NCBI GenBank assembly: GCA_026987085.1
Contig: JALSNH010000284.1
Span: 1-22,135 of the forward strand
Direction of reading: 5' to 3'
Origin: Aquificota bacterium
Lineage (GTDB): Bacteria; Aquificota; Aquificia; Aquificales; QOAS01
DNA length: 22,135 nucleotides
Shown here: piece after piece, positions 8,417 through 15,804 of the stretch
Numbering within the stretch: position 1 is the first letter of the stretch
How the letters are laid out: every line of letters starts with the position of its first letter
Translations under genes and position numbers: made by a program
Notes under the pieces: generated by a model
Seen by the model: only the letters and a program-made list of their open reading frames with translations
Told to the model about the DNA's origin: nothing
Databases searched by the model: none

Positions 8417-9200
8417 CTTTTTCAATTATTCTTTTAATATAGGCAAGTAGAAATATAGTTCCCGCTGTCAGAACTACCGTCGGTCCCGTAGGAAGATTCA
8501 AAAGGTAGGCCAAAAAAAGACCTCCAAAAGTGGAAAGTATTGAAACAAATACTGAAATAGTTAAAAGCTCAGGATAATGCCACACAATTTGAAAAGCGGT
8601 TGAAGCTGGAATTACCAACATTGCGTGGGTTAGAATTATTCCTACCAACTTTGTGGTGTAAGTTATTAGAAAAGAAAGAAAACCTATCAAGGTATAGTAT
8701 ACAAATCCAGTGTTTACACCCGTTGAATAAGCTGTTTCTTCATCAAAACATAGGAATAGTATCTGATTCTTTTTTCTTAAAAAGAAAAGAAGACTTATTA
8801 AGCTTAATAACAACAATATCAACCCATCATTCCAATCTACAGTCATTAAGCTTCCAAACAAATAGGTAAAAAGATTTCCCTGATAACCGCTTAGGTAGAT
8901 TAAAACAATACCGGCGGCCATGGAAATTGCTAAAACAATACCTATTGAGGAGTCCTCACTTAAACCAACCTTTTTTCGTAAAAAGGCTATAAACCAACCT
9001 ACAAAAAGGGAAAAGAAAAGGGCACTTAAGGTAGGGTTTATGTTGAAGAATATTCCTAAAGCGAGGCCTGCCAAAACGGCGTGAGATACTGCAATAGTTA
9101 AAAAGGCCAGCCTAAAAAAGTAAACAATAAAGGAGTAAATTCCCAAAAGAATTGATAGGATAAAAGCAACAAAACCAATTTTGACAAAAAATAGTTCCAT
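8406..9200 (-). CDS. ABC-3 family divalent metal transporter permease (ZnuB/MntB-like)
   Basis: Inner-membrane permease of the ABC-3 family, which imports zinc, manganese or iron with a binding protein and an ATPase. The 264 residues fit the family length. The protein is strongly hydrophobic with about seven or eight helices. Family landmarks are the FFRLAFLTIAVSHAVLAGLAL segment near residues 28-48, a loop with SEDSSIGIVLAISMAAGI, YLFGSLMTV, the cytoplasmic DEETAYSTGVNTGFVYY stretch, and THAMLVIPASTAFQI. The metal cannot be told from the sequence. Neither a ZnuC-type ATPase nor a ZnuA-type binding protein is adjacent; the ATPase at 10534-11577 has a TOBE-type tail and belongs to another family. 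It is the second gene of a two-gene minus-strand unit, 15 bases after the small membrane protein. Confidence 0.9.
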   Translation of the reverse strand: MELFFVKIGFVAFILSILLGIYSFIVYFFRLAFLTIAVSHAVLAGLALGIFFNINPTLSALFFSLFVGWFIAFLRKKVGLSEDSSIGIVLAISMAAGIVLIYLSGYQGNLFTYLFGSLMTVDWNDGLILLLLSLISLLFFLRKKNQILFLCFDEETAYSTGVNTGFVYYTLIGFLSFLITYTTKLVGIILTHAMLVIPASTAFQIVWHYPELLTISVFVSILSTFGGLFLAYLLNLPTGPTVVLTAGTIFLLAYIKRIIEKAKS

Positions 9201-9215
9201 AACCTTTTAAAAAAT

Positions 9216-9575
9216 TTAATATTCTTCTTCCTCTTCCTCTATAAGAGCTCTGAAAATTGATTCAATAATCATAATAACGATGGAAACAATATTTGCTACC
9301 ACCGCTCCCCATACAAGTGAGATAGACTCCTGAACATCTCCCATTTGGTCTATAATAAGTGCCGGAATAAGGTGAAAGTCGGCTACCAAACTGGTAGCAA
9401 GATATTCGATATTTAAAATTCCTTTTGAGCCTATTTTTAATACGGTTGCAATTAAGTTTAAAGTAACGGCCGTAATGAGCTCGTAAATACTTGGATTTAC
9501 TATATAACTAATGGAAGTCGTAAGGGCCATTAACATAAAAAAGTCAGCTATAAGTTTTTTTCCGGTTTTTCCCAT
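9216..9575 (-). CDS. Small four-helix membrane protein (DUF6394-like)
   Basis: The 119-residue protein has four predicted membrane segments at about 9-26, 31-49, 57-76 and 84-110, and an acidic tail of five consecutive Glu residues near the C-terminus. Polar residues inside helices (LVADFHLIPA near 63-72 and GAVVANIVS near 90-98) suggest conserved functional positions. From memory it resembles the uncharacterised DUF6394 family seen in Campylobacterota and related deep-sea bacteria; I am not certain. It lies 15 bases upstream of the ABC-3 permease gene on the same strand, so a link with metal uptake is possible but unproven. It starts divergently from metF. No Shine-Dalgarno sequence precedes the ATG. 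Confidence 0.75.
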   Translation of the reverse strand: MGKTGKKLIADFFMLMALTTSISYIVNPSIYELITAVTLNLIATVLKIGSKGILNIEYLATSLVADFHLIPALIIDQMGDVQESISLVWGAVVANIVSIVIMIIESIFRALIEEEEEEY

Positions 9576-9639
9576 AAATGGTTAAGCATACCTAAATTTT
9601 TTTAGAGAAAATCCTTTAAAACAACGACAATAAATCTCT

Positions 9640-10524
9640 ATGAAAATTTGCGATTATCTTAGGGAGGGGAATTTTAGTCTCTCTTTTGAGTTTTTTCCCC
9701 CTAAAGATGAAAAAGGAAAGATCCAACTTTTTCAAACTTTGGATAGGTTGCTAAAGTTTTCTCCCACTTTTGTTTCTATAACCTACGGTGCCGGTGGCAG
9801 CACGAGGGATAGAACCTTTAACACTGTCAAGGAAATTAAGGAAAAGTACAACCTTACCGTAATGCCCCACTTAACTTGCGTAGCTCATGATAAAAAAGAG
9901 GTTTTAGAAATTCTAGAAACATATAAGGAAATAGGTATAGAAAATATTCTGGCTTTGAGAGGAGACCAACCAAAAGATGCACCTAAAAAGGGTTTTTGCA
10001 AATACGCGGTCGACCTTGTAAGGTTAATAAAAGAATATTTTGGAAAACACTTTTGTATAGGTGTAGCCTGTTATCCGGAGGGGCATCAGGAGGCTAAAAG
10101 CTTGGAAGAGGATATTGACCATTTAAAGGAAAAGTTGGAGGCGGGAGCGGATTTTGCTATAACCCAAATGTTTTTCGACAATAGCTATTTTTTCCGTTTT
10201 AAGGAGTTATTGATAAAAAAAGGAATAAATGTTCCGATACTTGTAGGTGTTATGCCTATAACAAACTTTAAGCAAATTAAAAAGTTTGCCGATATGTGTG
10301 GAGCTACCATACCTCTCGATTTGGCTAAAAAGCTTTCGGAAGTTCAGGATAAACCGGAAGAGGTATTTAAAATAGGCGTAGATTACGCTATAAAACAGTG
10401 CGAGGAACTTCTCGATTTTGGAGTAGATGGTTTTCACATCTACACATTAAATAAAGCAGAGGCGGCCGAAAATATTTTAGAGGCTTTAAAGGATAAAATC
10501 TTCTCTCCAGGAAAGAGATTCTAA
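9640..10524 (+). CDS. metF: Methylenetetrahydrofolate reductase
   Basis: Reduces 5,10-methylene-tetrahydrofolate to 5-methyl-tetrahydrofolate, the methyl donor for methionine and, in acetogenic routes, for carbon monoxide dehydrogenase/acetyl-CoA synthase. The 294-residue product is a TIM-barrel flavoprotein with the catalytic-Glu opening SLSFEFFPPKDEKG (about 13-26). Other landmarks are FVSITYGAGGSTRDRT, MPHLTCVAHD, NILALRGDQP (about 112-121), CYPEGHQEA, GADFAITQMFFD (about 174-185), GVMPITNF, and the C-terminal FGVDGFHIYTLNKAE. It stands alone on the plus strand between minus-strand units and is convergent with the ABC ATPase gene with a 9-base gap. There is no Shine-Dalgarno sequence. Nothing nearby shows whether it serves methionine synthesis or an autotrophic path. 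Confidence 0.97.
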   Translation: MKICDYLREGNFSLSFEFFPPKDEKGKIQLFQTLDRLLKFSPTFVSITYGAGGSTRDRTFNTVKEIKEKYNLTVMPHLTCVAHDKKEVLEILETYKEIGIENILALRGDQPKDAPKKGFCKYAVDLVRLIKEYFGKHFCIGVACYPEGHQEAKSLEEDIDHLKEKLEAGADFAITQMFFDNSYFFRFKELLIKKGINVPILVGVMPITNFKQIKKFADMCGATIPLDLAKKLSEVQDKPEEVFKIGVDYAIKQCEELLDFGVDGFHIYTLNKAEAAENILEALKDKIFSPGKRF

Positions 10525-10533
10525 TTTTTCCTT

Positions 10534-11577
10534 TTAAAGTTTCCCAGAGGTTGCACAGATCTCCTTTCCCGAAATAGAAAATTCTACTTTCTCTCCCAAT
10601 TTGGTTTTTAAATCCCTTTCCTTCAAAAGGAGTTTAATTTCAAAGTTTCCCACTTGTAGGAGAAGAATTTTTAAAAACCCTTCGTGATATATATTTTTAA
10701 CCACCCCCACCAGGGTATTTTCCCCATCACTATCTATCCCGCTAGGTGGGAAATAAAGAAAAATATTTTCTCCTACCGATATATTTTTATCAAAGTTGCC
10801 AACGGTGAGGATAAATTTTCCAACTTTAACCTTCAAAGAGTGTTCCCTTTTCTCTAAAACTTTTCCTACCAATGTATTTAAACCCAAAAAATTTCCAACA
10901 AAGGGGTGTTTGGGACATCGGAAAATCCTTTTTGTGGAACCAAAATCCAATAATTTTCCCTTTTTGAGGAAGAGAATTTTATTTGCCATATTAAGAGCAT
11001 CGCTGACATCATGACTTACATGAATAACCGTTATTTTGTGTTTCCTTACAGTGTTTTTTATCAATTCTCTAATACGCGCCCTATTTTGAGGATCCAGGGC
11101 CGATAGAGGTTCATCTAAAAGTAGTAGCTTAGGTTTAACTATTAGAGCTCGGGCAAGAGCTACCCTTTGCCGCTCTCCACCGCTTAACTCATCAACCCTT
11201 TTTTTAAGAAGATGGTTAATTTTTAATTCTCGAGCTATAGAAACAACATCTTTCAATAATTTTCTTTTGTCTTTTAAAAATTTTTTTAGGCCAAAAGCTA
11301 TATTTTCAAACACATTAAGATGTGGAAAGAGTAGATAGTCCTGGTATAGGATTGTAATTTTTCTTTTTTCCGGAGGAAGATAGGTTATATCCTTCCCCTC
11401 CAGGAAGATTTTTCCATCTTTAGGCTGTTTAACACCTACCAAACTTGAAAGTAAGGTAGATTTTCCACTACCTGAAGGTCCTAAAACTACACAGTAATCT
11501 CCTTTATCAAGCTCAAAACTAAGAGGTCCCAAAGAAAAGGAGGCAAATTTAACGGTAAGTTTTTTTACCCTAAGCAT
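10534..11577 (-). CDS. ABC transporter ATP-binding protein, molybdate/tungstate-like (ModC/WtpC type)
   Basis: ATPase subunit of an importer, 347 residues. The nucleotide-binding domain spans about 1-230, with Walker A GPSGSGKST (about 33-41), Q-loop YQDYLLFPHL (about 78-87), signature LSGGERQRVALARAL (about 131-145), Walker B LLLLDEPLSALD (about 151-162) and H-loop IHVSHD (about 185-190). A C-terminal TOBE-like regulatory domain (about 240-347) is typical of molybdate, tungstate, sulfate, iron and polyamine importers. The wording (ITYLPPEKRKITILYQDYLLFPH) is closest, from memory, to tungstate/molybdate WtpC and ModC. No permease or binding protein is adjacent, so the substrate is not fixed. 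It is 60 bases downstream of the rhodanese gene on the same strand. Confidence 0.88.
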   Translation of the reverse strand: MLRVKKLTVKFASFSLGPLSFELDKGDYCVVLGPSGSGKSTLLSSLVGVKQPKDGKIFLEGKDITYLPPEKRKITILYQDYLLFPHLNVFENIAFGLKKFLKDKRKLLKDVVSIARELKINHLLKKRVDELSGGERQRVALARALIVKPKLLLLDEPLSALDPQNRARIRELIKNTVRKHKITVIHVSHDVSDALNMANKILFLKKGKLLDFGSTKRIFRCPKHPFVGNFLGLNTLVGKVLEKREHSLKVKVGKFILTVGNFDKNISVGENIFLYFPPSGIDSDGENTLVGVVKNIYHEGFLKILLLQVGNFEIKLLLKERDLKTKLGEKVEFSISGKEICATSGKL

Positions 11578-11637
11578 AGAACTTTATTAGAAATTTTCAA
11601 AAACGTGTAGGTAAACAAAATAGTAGTAGAGGCTAAT

Positions 11638-12042
11638 TTAAGAGTTAACTTGGTTCCACTGCTCAACTCCACCTTTTAAAACTTTTACGTTGCTGTAGCC
11701 CATAAGATCAAGAGCCATCTTTGCCATTGTGGCCCTTATAGCGAAGTTGCAGACGGTAATTACCGGTTTATCTTTAGGAATTTCGTTAGCCCTATCGGTA
11801 AGCTCCCTTATAGGGATAACCTTAACTTCTACCCCTTCTGGAGCTTTAAAGGGCATTTTTTGAACTTCACACTCCTCCCTAACATCGAGAATGAACGGCT
11901 TTTCGCCTTTATCGAAAAGTTCCTTAAGTTGTTCGGGGAAGATAAAACCTACAACCGCAGGGATTTTAACATCTCCGCCACAAGGAACGGAGTTCCTAAG
12001 GTCCATTTTTTGGAAGTATTCCCTTACCAATTCGACGCTCAT
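11638..12042 (-). CDS. Single-domain rhodanese-like protein
   Basis: A 134-residue cytoplasmic protein with one rhodanese domain, which typically carries sulfur as a persulfide on an active-site cysteine. Visible landmarks are FILDVREECEV (about 50-60, with the structural Asp) and the six-residue active loop CNFAIR (Cys98 to Arg103), followed by the closing LKGGVEQWN (about 122-130). The loop lacks the Gly of the common CRxGxR form, so activity could differ. An N-terminal segment of about 35 residues before the domain contains another Cys in VPCGGDVKIP. The gene lies 34 bases after the RimI-like gene and upstream of the ABC ATPase; nothing in that context names its partner. There is no signal peptide. 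Confidence 0.9.
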   Translation of the reverse strand: MSVELVREYFQKMDLRNSVPCGGDVKIPAVVGFIFPEQLKELFDKGEKPFILDVREECEVQKMPFKAPEGVEVKVIPIRELTDRANEIPKDKPVITVCNFAIRATMAKMALDLMGYSNVKVLKGGVEQWNQVNS

Positions 12043-12076
12043 AAAGGAGCAATTAAAAACGTTTTCTCGTTAAAGG

Positions 12077-12511
12077 TTATGAGCTTTTGCAACCTTTTAA
12101 AGGAATCTCCAATAGCAGCGCATCGCTCCCGTTGGGGTAATAAGCCTTTCTCCTACCTACCACTTTAGGAGAGAATTTTTTGTAAAGCCTCAAAGCGGGA
12201 ACGTTCTTCTCCGAAACCTCCAAAAGGAGTTTTTCAAAACCCTCCGATTGGTAGAAGTTTAAAAGTTCCTCCAAAAAGGTTTTTCCTAAACTTTTACCTC
12301 TAAAAGGTTCAAAAATTTCAATCCAATGGAGTTCAACCTCGGGATAGAACTTCCAAAGGACGGAAAAACCGACAGTTCCCGATGAGGTTTTAAACAGGAA
12401 AAGATCCACAAAAGGTTTGTTTAAAAGATTTTCCAGTTCCCTTTTGGAGTAGCGGTTGGAATATTTAAGGATCTCTTGGAGTTTCTCTATATCGAAAACT
12501 TTTACCAACAT
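12077..12511 (-). CDS. rimI: RimI-like GNAT N-acetyltransferase
   Basis: A 144-residue GNAT-fold acetyltransferase. The C-terminal wording NVPALRLYKK...VVGRRKAYYPNGSDALLLEI (about 104-137) is characteristic of RimI, which acetylates the N-terminus of ribosomal protein S18. The acetyl-CoA loop reads FRGKSLGKTFLEELL (about 69-83), with Ser where Gly is usual. The common LYxxxGF element is replaced by LYKKFSPKVVG. It could instead modify another protein, so the symbol is a best guess. Its ATG lies only 16 bases after the 3' end of tRNA-Val on the same strand, so it may be read from the tRNA transcript. The sequence before the ATG is pyrimidine-rich with no Shine-Dalgarno. Confidence 0.8.
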   Translation of the reverse strand: MLVKVFDIEKLQEILKYSNRYSKRELENLLNKPFVDLFLFKTSSGTVGFSVLWKFYPEVELHWIEIFEPFRGKSLGKTFLEELLNFYQSEGFEKLLLEVSEKNVPALRLYKKFSPKVVGRRKAYYPNGSDALLLEIPLKGCKSS

Positions 12512-12527
12512 TAAAAGGAAATAGGAG

Positions 12528-12600
12528 TGAGCGCGCCAGGACTCGAACCTGGGACCTCCGGCGTGTCGGGCCGGCGCTCTCCCAGCTGAGCTACGCGCTC
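12528..12600 (-). tRNA. tRNA-Val (anticodon GAC)
   Basis: Reading the minus strand, a complete cloverleaf of 73 bases is visible. The acceptor stem is GAGCGCG/CGCGCTC, the D arm follows TAGCTCAGC, and the anticodon stem CCGGC/GCCGG has loop CCGACAC giving anticodon GAC. The T arm has GTTCGAGT and the discriminator is A. The 3' CCA is not encoded (CTC follows). It lies 43 bases downstream of tRNA-Ser and 16 bases upstream of the RimI-like gene. Confidence 0.97.
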
Positions 12601-12643
12601 TTAGGGAGTTTTTAATTTAGCATAATTTGATAGATTTTTCAAG

Positions 12644-12736
12644 TGGCGGAGGGGGTGGGATTCGAACCCACGGGCGGGCTGTGAACCCGCCAAGGGATTT
12701 CAAATCCCCCGCCTTCGTCCGCTCGGCCACCCCTCC
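12644..12736 (-). tRNA. tRNA-Ser (anticodon UGA), CCA encoded
   Basis: On the minus strand a class II tRNA is visible, with acceptor stem GGAGGGG/CCCCTCC and a GTGGCCGAGCGG D arm. The anticodon loop TTTGAAA gives UGA. A long variable arm GGCGGGTTCACAGCCCGCC is followed by a T arm with GTTCGAAT. Discriminator G is followed directly by genomic CCA at 12644-12646, so this tRNA is 93 bases including CCA. The tRNA-Val and tRNA-Pro genes here lack an encoded CCA. Confidence 0.97.
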
Positions 12737-12873
12737 GGCCAAGAATATAAATATTAATTAAAAGATAGGATAGAAAGCTGCCAGGAAATTTAATCCAACA
12801 GCGCGACTAAAAAAGTAAAACCAATCGATTGGCAAACGATTTTTCGATTCTTATAAAATTTTACACCTATTTT
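12737..12873. other. Intergenic spacer between NikL-like gene and tRNA-Ser, with small palindrome
   Basis: This 137-base AT-rich gap holds no gene. It contains a perfect 12-base palindrome CCAATCGATTGG at 12821-12832. Three CGATT copies start at 12826, 12837 and 12845, the first within the palindrome. On the minus strand TATATT (12744-12749) ends seven bases before the tRNA-Ser 5' end and could be its -10 box, but I find no good -35 at the right distance. No clear terminator follows the NikL-like gene. Confidence 0.4.
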
Positions 12874-13404
12874 CTATCTGACATGACTACCAACTTTCCG
12901 CCGTAAATAAAGAAAGTTCCAAATACCAAAGATTCCTAAAATCCAACCTATACCACAAAAGGTCTTTCCCCATGGGATATGTTCCCTACTTTGGGGGTTT
13001 AATGTATGAACCGCGACCGGTTTAGGGTTTTCACTTTTAGAACTTTCCATCTGCCGGGTGGTTGTTTTACCTTCACCTTGATTGGGTTCGATGTTATTTT
13101 TTACGGTCAAGGTTGTTTCCGCTTTATGTCCCAATCCCGCGTAAAGAACAACTTTTAATCTTTTAACGCCTTGAGGAAGTTTCCAAACAAGTTGTCCTTC
13201 GTTATTAGTTTTTCCTTCAAAAAGGAGTTTACCTTGAGAGTTGTAGACTTTTACATCAGCATTTTTAGCAGGGGTTCCATCGGAAAAGTATCCCCAAACT
13301 TCCAATTGGCCGTTCTGAATATCGGTAAAGATATCTACCCTGTGGGCAAATAAAAGGAAGGGAAGCAAAACAGCAAAAGAAAGTTTAAAAAGCCTGTTAG
13401 TCAT
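12874..13404 (-). CDS. NikL/CbiL-like nickel (or cobalt) uptake accessory protein
   Basis: The 176-residue exported protein has a signal peptide (about 1-20, ending LLFA) whose cleavage would leave a mature N-terminus beginning His-Arg-Val, as in the NikL/CbiL-type extra components of nickel/cobalt ECF-like importers. A small beta-sandwich region follows, with WGYFSDGTPAKNADVKVYN (about 37-55), GKTNNEGQLVWKLPQG and AGLGHKAETTLTV (about 89-101). A Ser/Thr/Pro/Gln-rich linker, one C-terminal helix (about 150-167) and a basic LRRKVGSHVR tail complete it. The family match is from memory. The other importer genes (nikM, nikQ, nikO) are not in the window, so it is an orphan here. It lies 17 bases after proA on the same strand and is probably co-transcribed. 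Confidence 0.7.
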   Translation of the reverse strand: MTNRLFKLSFAVLLPFLLFAHRVDIFTDIQNGQLEVWGYFSDGTPAKNADVKVYNSQGKLLFEGKTNNEGQLVWKLPQGVKRLKVVLYAGLGHKAETTLTVKNNIEPNQGEGKTTTRQMESSKSENPKPVAVHTLNPQSREHIPWGKTFCGIGWILGIFGIWNFLYLRRKVGSHVR

Positions 13405-13421
13405 AACTTTCTATTATGGAG

Positions 13422-14753
13422 TTAAACCTCCTTTTTCCACTCTTCGGGAACTCCGAAGTCGTCCCTTATATGGCCCTCACCCAAAACAACGTATTTGGGA
13501 ATGGTTAAATCTTTAAGCCCCATAGGACCTCTTACATGGATTTTGTCGGTGGAAATTCCCATTTCCGCACCTAGGCCGAACTCGTTGCCGTCGGTGTAGC
13601 GGGTGGAGGCGTTGGCGTAAACGGCGGCGCTGTCGACCGTTTCGAGAAACTTCTTAACGTTGGAGTAGTTTTCGCTCACTATTCCGTCCGAGTGTTTGGA
13701 GCCGTACTTTTCGATAAAGGCTATAGCCTCCTCCAGGTCATTAACGATTTTAACCGCCAAAATGAGGTCGAGAAATTCCTCGTAGTAGTCCTCCTCGGTA
13801 GCCTCCTTTATAACCGCCCCTTCGGGGAGTTTGGCATTTTTAAGAATTTCCATAGAAGGTTTGTCGACTCTTAGTTCCACACCCGCTTTGGTTAAAAAGT
13901 AGGCCATCTTTGGTAGGAACTCTTTTGCTATATCTTTGTGAACTACCAAATTCTCTATGGCGTTGCAAACGGAAGGCCTTTGAACTTTGGCATTGAATAC
14001 GATATCATAAGCTTTTTCGAGGTCCGCATATTTATCCACAAAGATTGTGCAAACACCTTTATAGTGCTTAATTACGGGAATTTTGGCATTTTCCGAAACC
14101 GCCCTTATTAGGCTCTCCCCTCCTCTGGGTATGGCCACATCGATAAGTCCCTCCATCTTTAGGAGTTCCCAAACGAGACGGCGGTCCGGGTTGTCGATAT
14201 ATTGGATAGCTTCCTCGGGAAAGCCGTTTTCTCTGGCAGCCTGCTTTAATATATCGACCAAAATTTTGTTGGAGTTTAAAGCCTCCTTACCGCCCCTCAA
14301 AATTATTGCATTGGAGGATTTCATACAGAGGGAGGCCGCCTCAACCGTAACGTTGGGCCTGCTCTCGTAGATTATCAGAATAAGCCCGAGGGGAACCCTC
14401 ATTTTTCCGATTTTTAGCCCGTTGGGGCGGGTCCACATCTCGTCTATGTGGCCCACCGGGTCATCGAGCTTTGCCACATCGTGGAGCACCTTTATCATTC
14501 CGTCTATGCGCTTGTCGTTCAGTAGGAGCCTATCTATCATCGCCTTGGAGAGGCCCATCTCTTTGGCTCTTTCTATATCCCTTTGGTTGGCTTCCTTTAT
14601 CTCCTCCCTTTTTTGATCTATAAGCTCGGCCGCCCTTAGGAGGGTTCTATTTTTAACCTCCGTAGTGAGGGACATTAAAGTTCGCAAAGTCGACCTTGCA
14701 CGGTTCACCTTATCGAGTAGATACTCTTTAAGTTCCTTTTCAAGCTCCGCCAT
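13422..14753 (-). CDS. proA: Gamma-glutamyl phosphate reductase
   Basis: Second step of proline synthesis: NADPH-dependent reduction of glutamyl-5-phosphate to glutamate semialdehyde. The ATG at 14753 (MAELEKELKEYL) gives 443 residues. A further upstream start at 14801 would add 16 hydrophobic residues and run into the exchanger gene, so it is not chosen. Visible landmarks are PLGLILIIYESRPNVTVEAA, the NAIILRGGKEALNSN segment, the catalytic Cys in VQRPSVCNAIENLVV, and the closing ASTRYTDGNEFGLGAEMGIST and KIHVRGPMGLKDLT motifs. proB is not adjacent. The gene starts 40 bases after the exchanger gene and lies 17 bases before the NikL-like gene, all on the minus strand. Third-position G/C appears higher than in the flanking membrane genes. 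Confidence 0.96.
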   Translation of the reverse strand: MAELEKELKEYLLDKVNRARSTLRTLMSLTTEVKNRTLLRAAELIDQKREEIKEANQRDIERAKEMGLSKAMIDRLLLNDKRIDGMIKVLHDVAKLDDPVGHIDEMWTRPNGLKIGKMRVPLGLILIIYESRPNVTVEAASLCMKSSNAIILRGGKEALNSNKILVDILKQAARENGFPEEAIQYIDNPDRRLVWELLKMEGLIDVAIPRGGESLIRAVSENAKIPVIKHYKGVCTIFVDKYADLEKAYDIVFNAKVQRPSVCNAIENLVVHKDIAKEFLPKMAYFLTKAGVELRVDKPSMEILKNAKLPEGAVIKEATEEDYYEEFLDLILAVKIVNDLEEAIAFIEKYGSKHSDGIVSENYSNVKKFLETVDSAAVYANASTRYTDGNEFGLGAEMGISTDKIHVRGPMGLKDLTIPKYVVLGEGHIRDDFGVPEEWKKEV

Positions 14754-14793
14754 AAAGTTAATAGTTTGACTTCTAAAAACTAGCGAAAGGAAA

Positions 14794-15768
14794 TTAAGCA
14801 AGGACTAAGAAAGCGTAGAAGAGGTATAACATCCCATTTAAAAAGAGTAGCGGTGTAAACACGCCATTTTTAAATCTTATTTGGTAAAGAACCAAAAGGG
14901 CCCCGAGCAGGGCGAAAAAGCCGGCAAGTATACCTGTTCTACCTATATTCCAGTCGGTAAATATAAGCCCTATCGATACCGGAATAGTTGATTGGAATAC
15001 CATTGCTCCTGTTATGTTTCCAAAAGCCAATTCATATTTTCCTCTAAGGGCCCAAAAGAAACTGTTAAATTTCTCTGGAAGTTCGGTTGCAACGGGAGCC
15101 GCAAGTAGGGAAAAAACTAAAGGTGCAACTCCTAACTGTTTGGAAAGGATTTCCAAACTGTGGACAAAAACCTCAACCGAAATTAGTAAAATTAGAAGGG
15201 AGGATATTAACTGTATTATTGAAACAACCAAAGTTTCTGGAAGGTAAAGAAACCTGTTGAAGTGAAGTTGACCTTCGCTTTCTACCTCTTCACCGCCCTC
15301 TTTAACCACGTGGTAAACATAATAGAGGTATCCAATTAATAGAAGAAGAGCCACCAATAGTTTTAACCAACTAAGTCCACTTACAAAAGCCAGTATAACC
15401 GAAGGTGGAAATAACAGCATAAAGAAAGTTAAATCTCTTTTGATTAAAAAAGTGTTTGTTTCTATTTTTATATCCCGCCGCAGAGCGGCGGCTAGACCTA
15501 TTATGAAAAATCCAAGGGTTGCTAACATAAAAGGGGCTCCCAATATAGCTCCGTTTGCTATGTGGTCCTTACTTTCGGAAGAACCAAAGAGTAGCGCAAT
15601 TATAGGAACTAAAGTTTCAGGTAAAGCTGTTCCTATAGCGGCAAGTAAACTTCCAACCACCCCGTGGGATAAATTTAATCTGTCTCCTATATCCTCAACG
15701 GCGTTTGTAAAAAGTTCTGCAGCCAATAAAATCCCTACAAAGGATGCTAAAAATAGTGCAACTTCCAT
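14794..15768 (-). CDS. Sodium/calcium exchanger family membrane protein (CaCA)
   Basis: Inner-membrane cation antiporter with two inverted repeats, 324 residues and about ten helices. The alpha-1 repeat reads GSLLAAIGTALPETLVPIIA (about 39-58) with the ion-binding Glu51. The alpha-2 repeat reads SLLAAPVATELPEKFNSFF (about 220-238) with Glu232, followed by GNITGAMVFQSTIP (about 250-263). The usual GTSLPE core is altered to GTALPE in the first repeat and PVATELPE in the second, which could change ion preference, so calcium is not certain. A soluble acidic loop (about 156-168) joins the halves. It is first of the minus-strand run exchanger-proA-NikL and starts 36 bases from the divergent pseudouridine synthase gene. 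No Shine-Dalgarno sequence is visible. Confidence 0.88.
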   Translation of the reverse strand: MEVALFLASFVGILLAAELFTNAVEDIGDRLNLSHGVVGSLLAAIGTALPETLVPIIALLFGSSESKDHIANGAILGAPFMLATLGFFIIGLAAALRRDIKIETNTFLIKRDLTFFMLLFPPSVILAFVSGLSWLKLLVALLLLIGYLYYVYHVVKEGGEEVESEGQLHFNRFLYLPETLVVSIIQLISSLLILLISVEVFVHSLEILSKQLGVAPLVFSLLAAPVATELPEKFNSFFWALRGKYELAFGNITGAMVFQSTIPVSIGLIFTDWNIGRTGILAGFFALLGALLVLYQIRFKNGVFTPLLFLNGMLYLFYAFLVLA

Positions 15769-15804
15769 CAGGGGGTTTTTAGTTTAAAAACTTTGTAATT
15801 TTTT

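Noticed and set aside
8406..11577. Treating the ABC-3 permease and the ABC ATPase at 10534-11577 as one transporter
   Set aside because: metF on the opposite strand separates them. The ATPase carries a TOBE-type C-terminal domain, which ZnuC-type ATPases lack.
14754..14801. Upstream start for proA adding 16 residues
   Set aside because: The extension is hydrophobic and unlike ProA, overlaps the end of the exchanger gene, and has no ribosome binding site. The ATG at 14753 matches the family start better.
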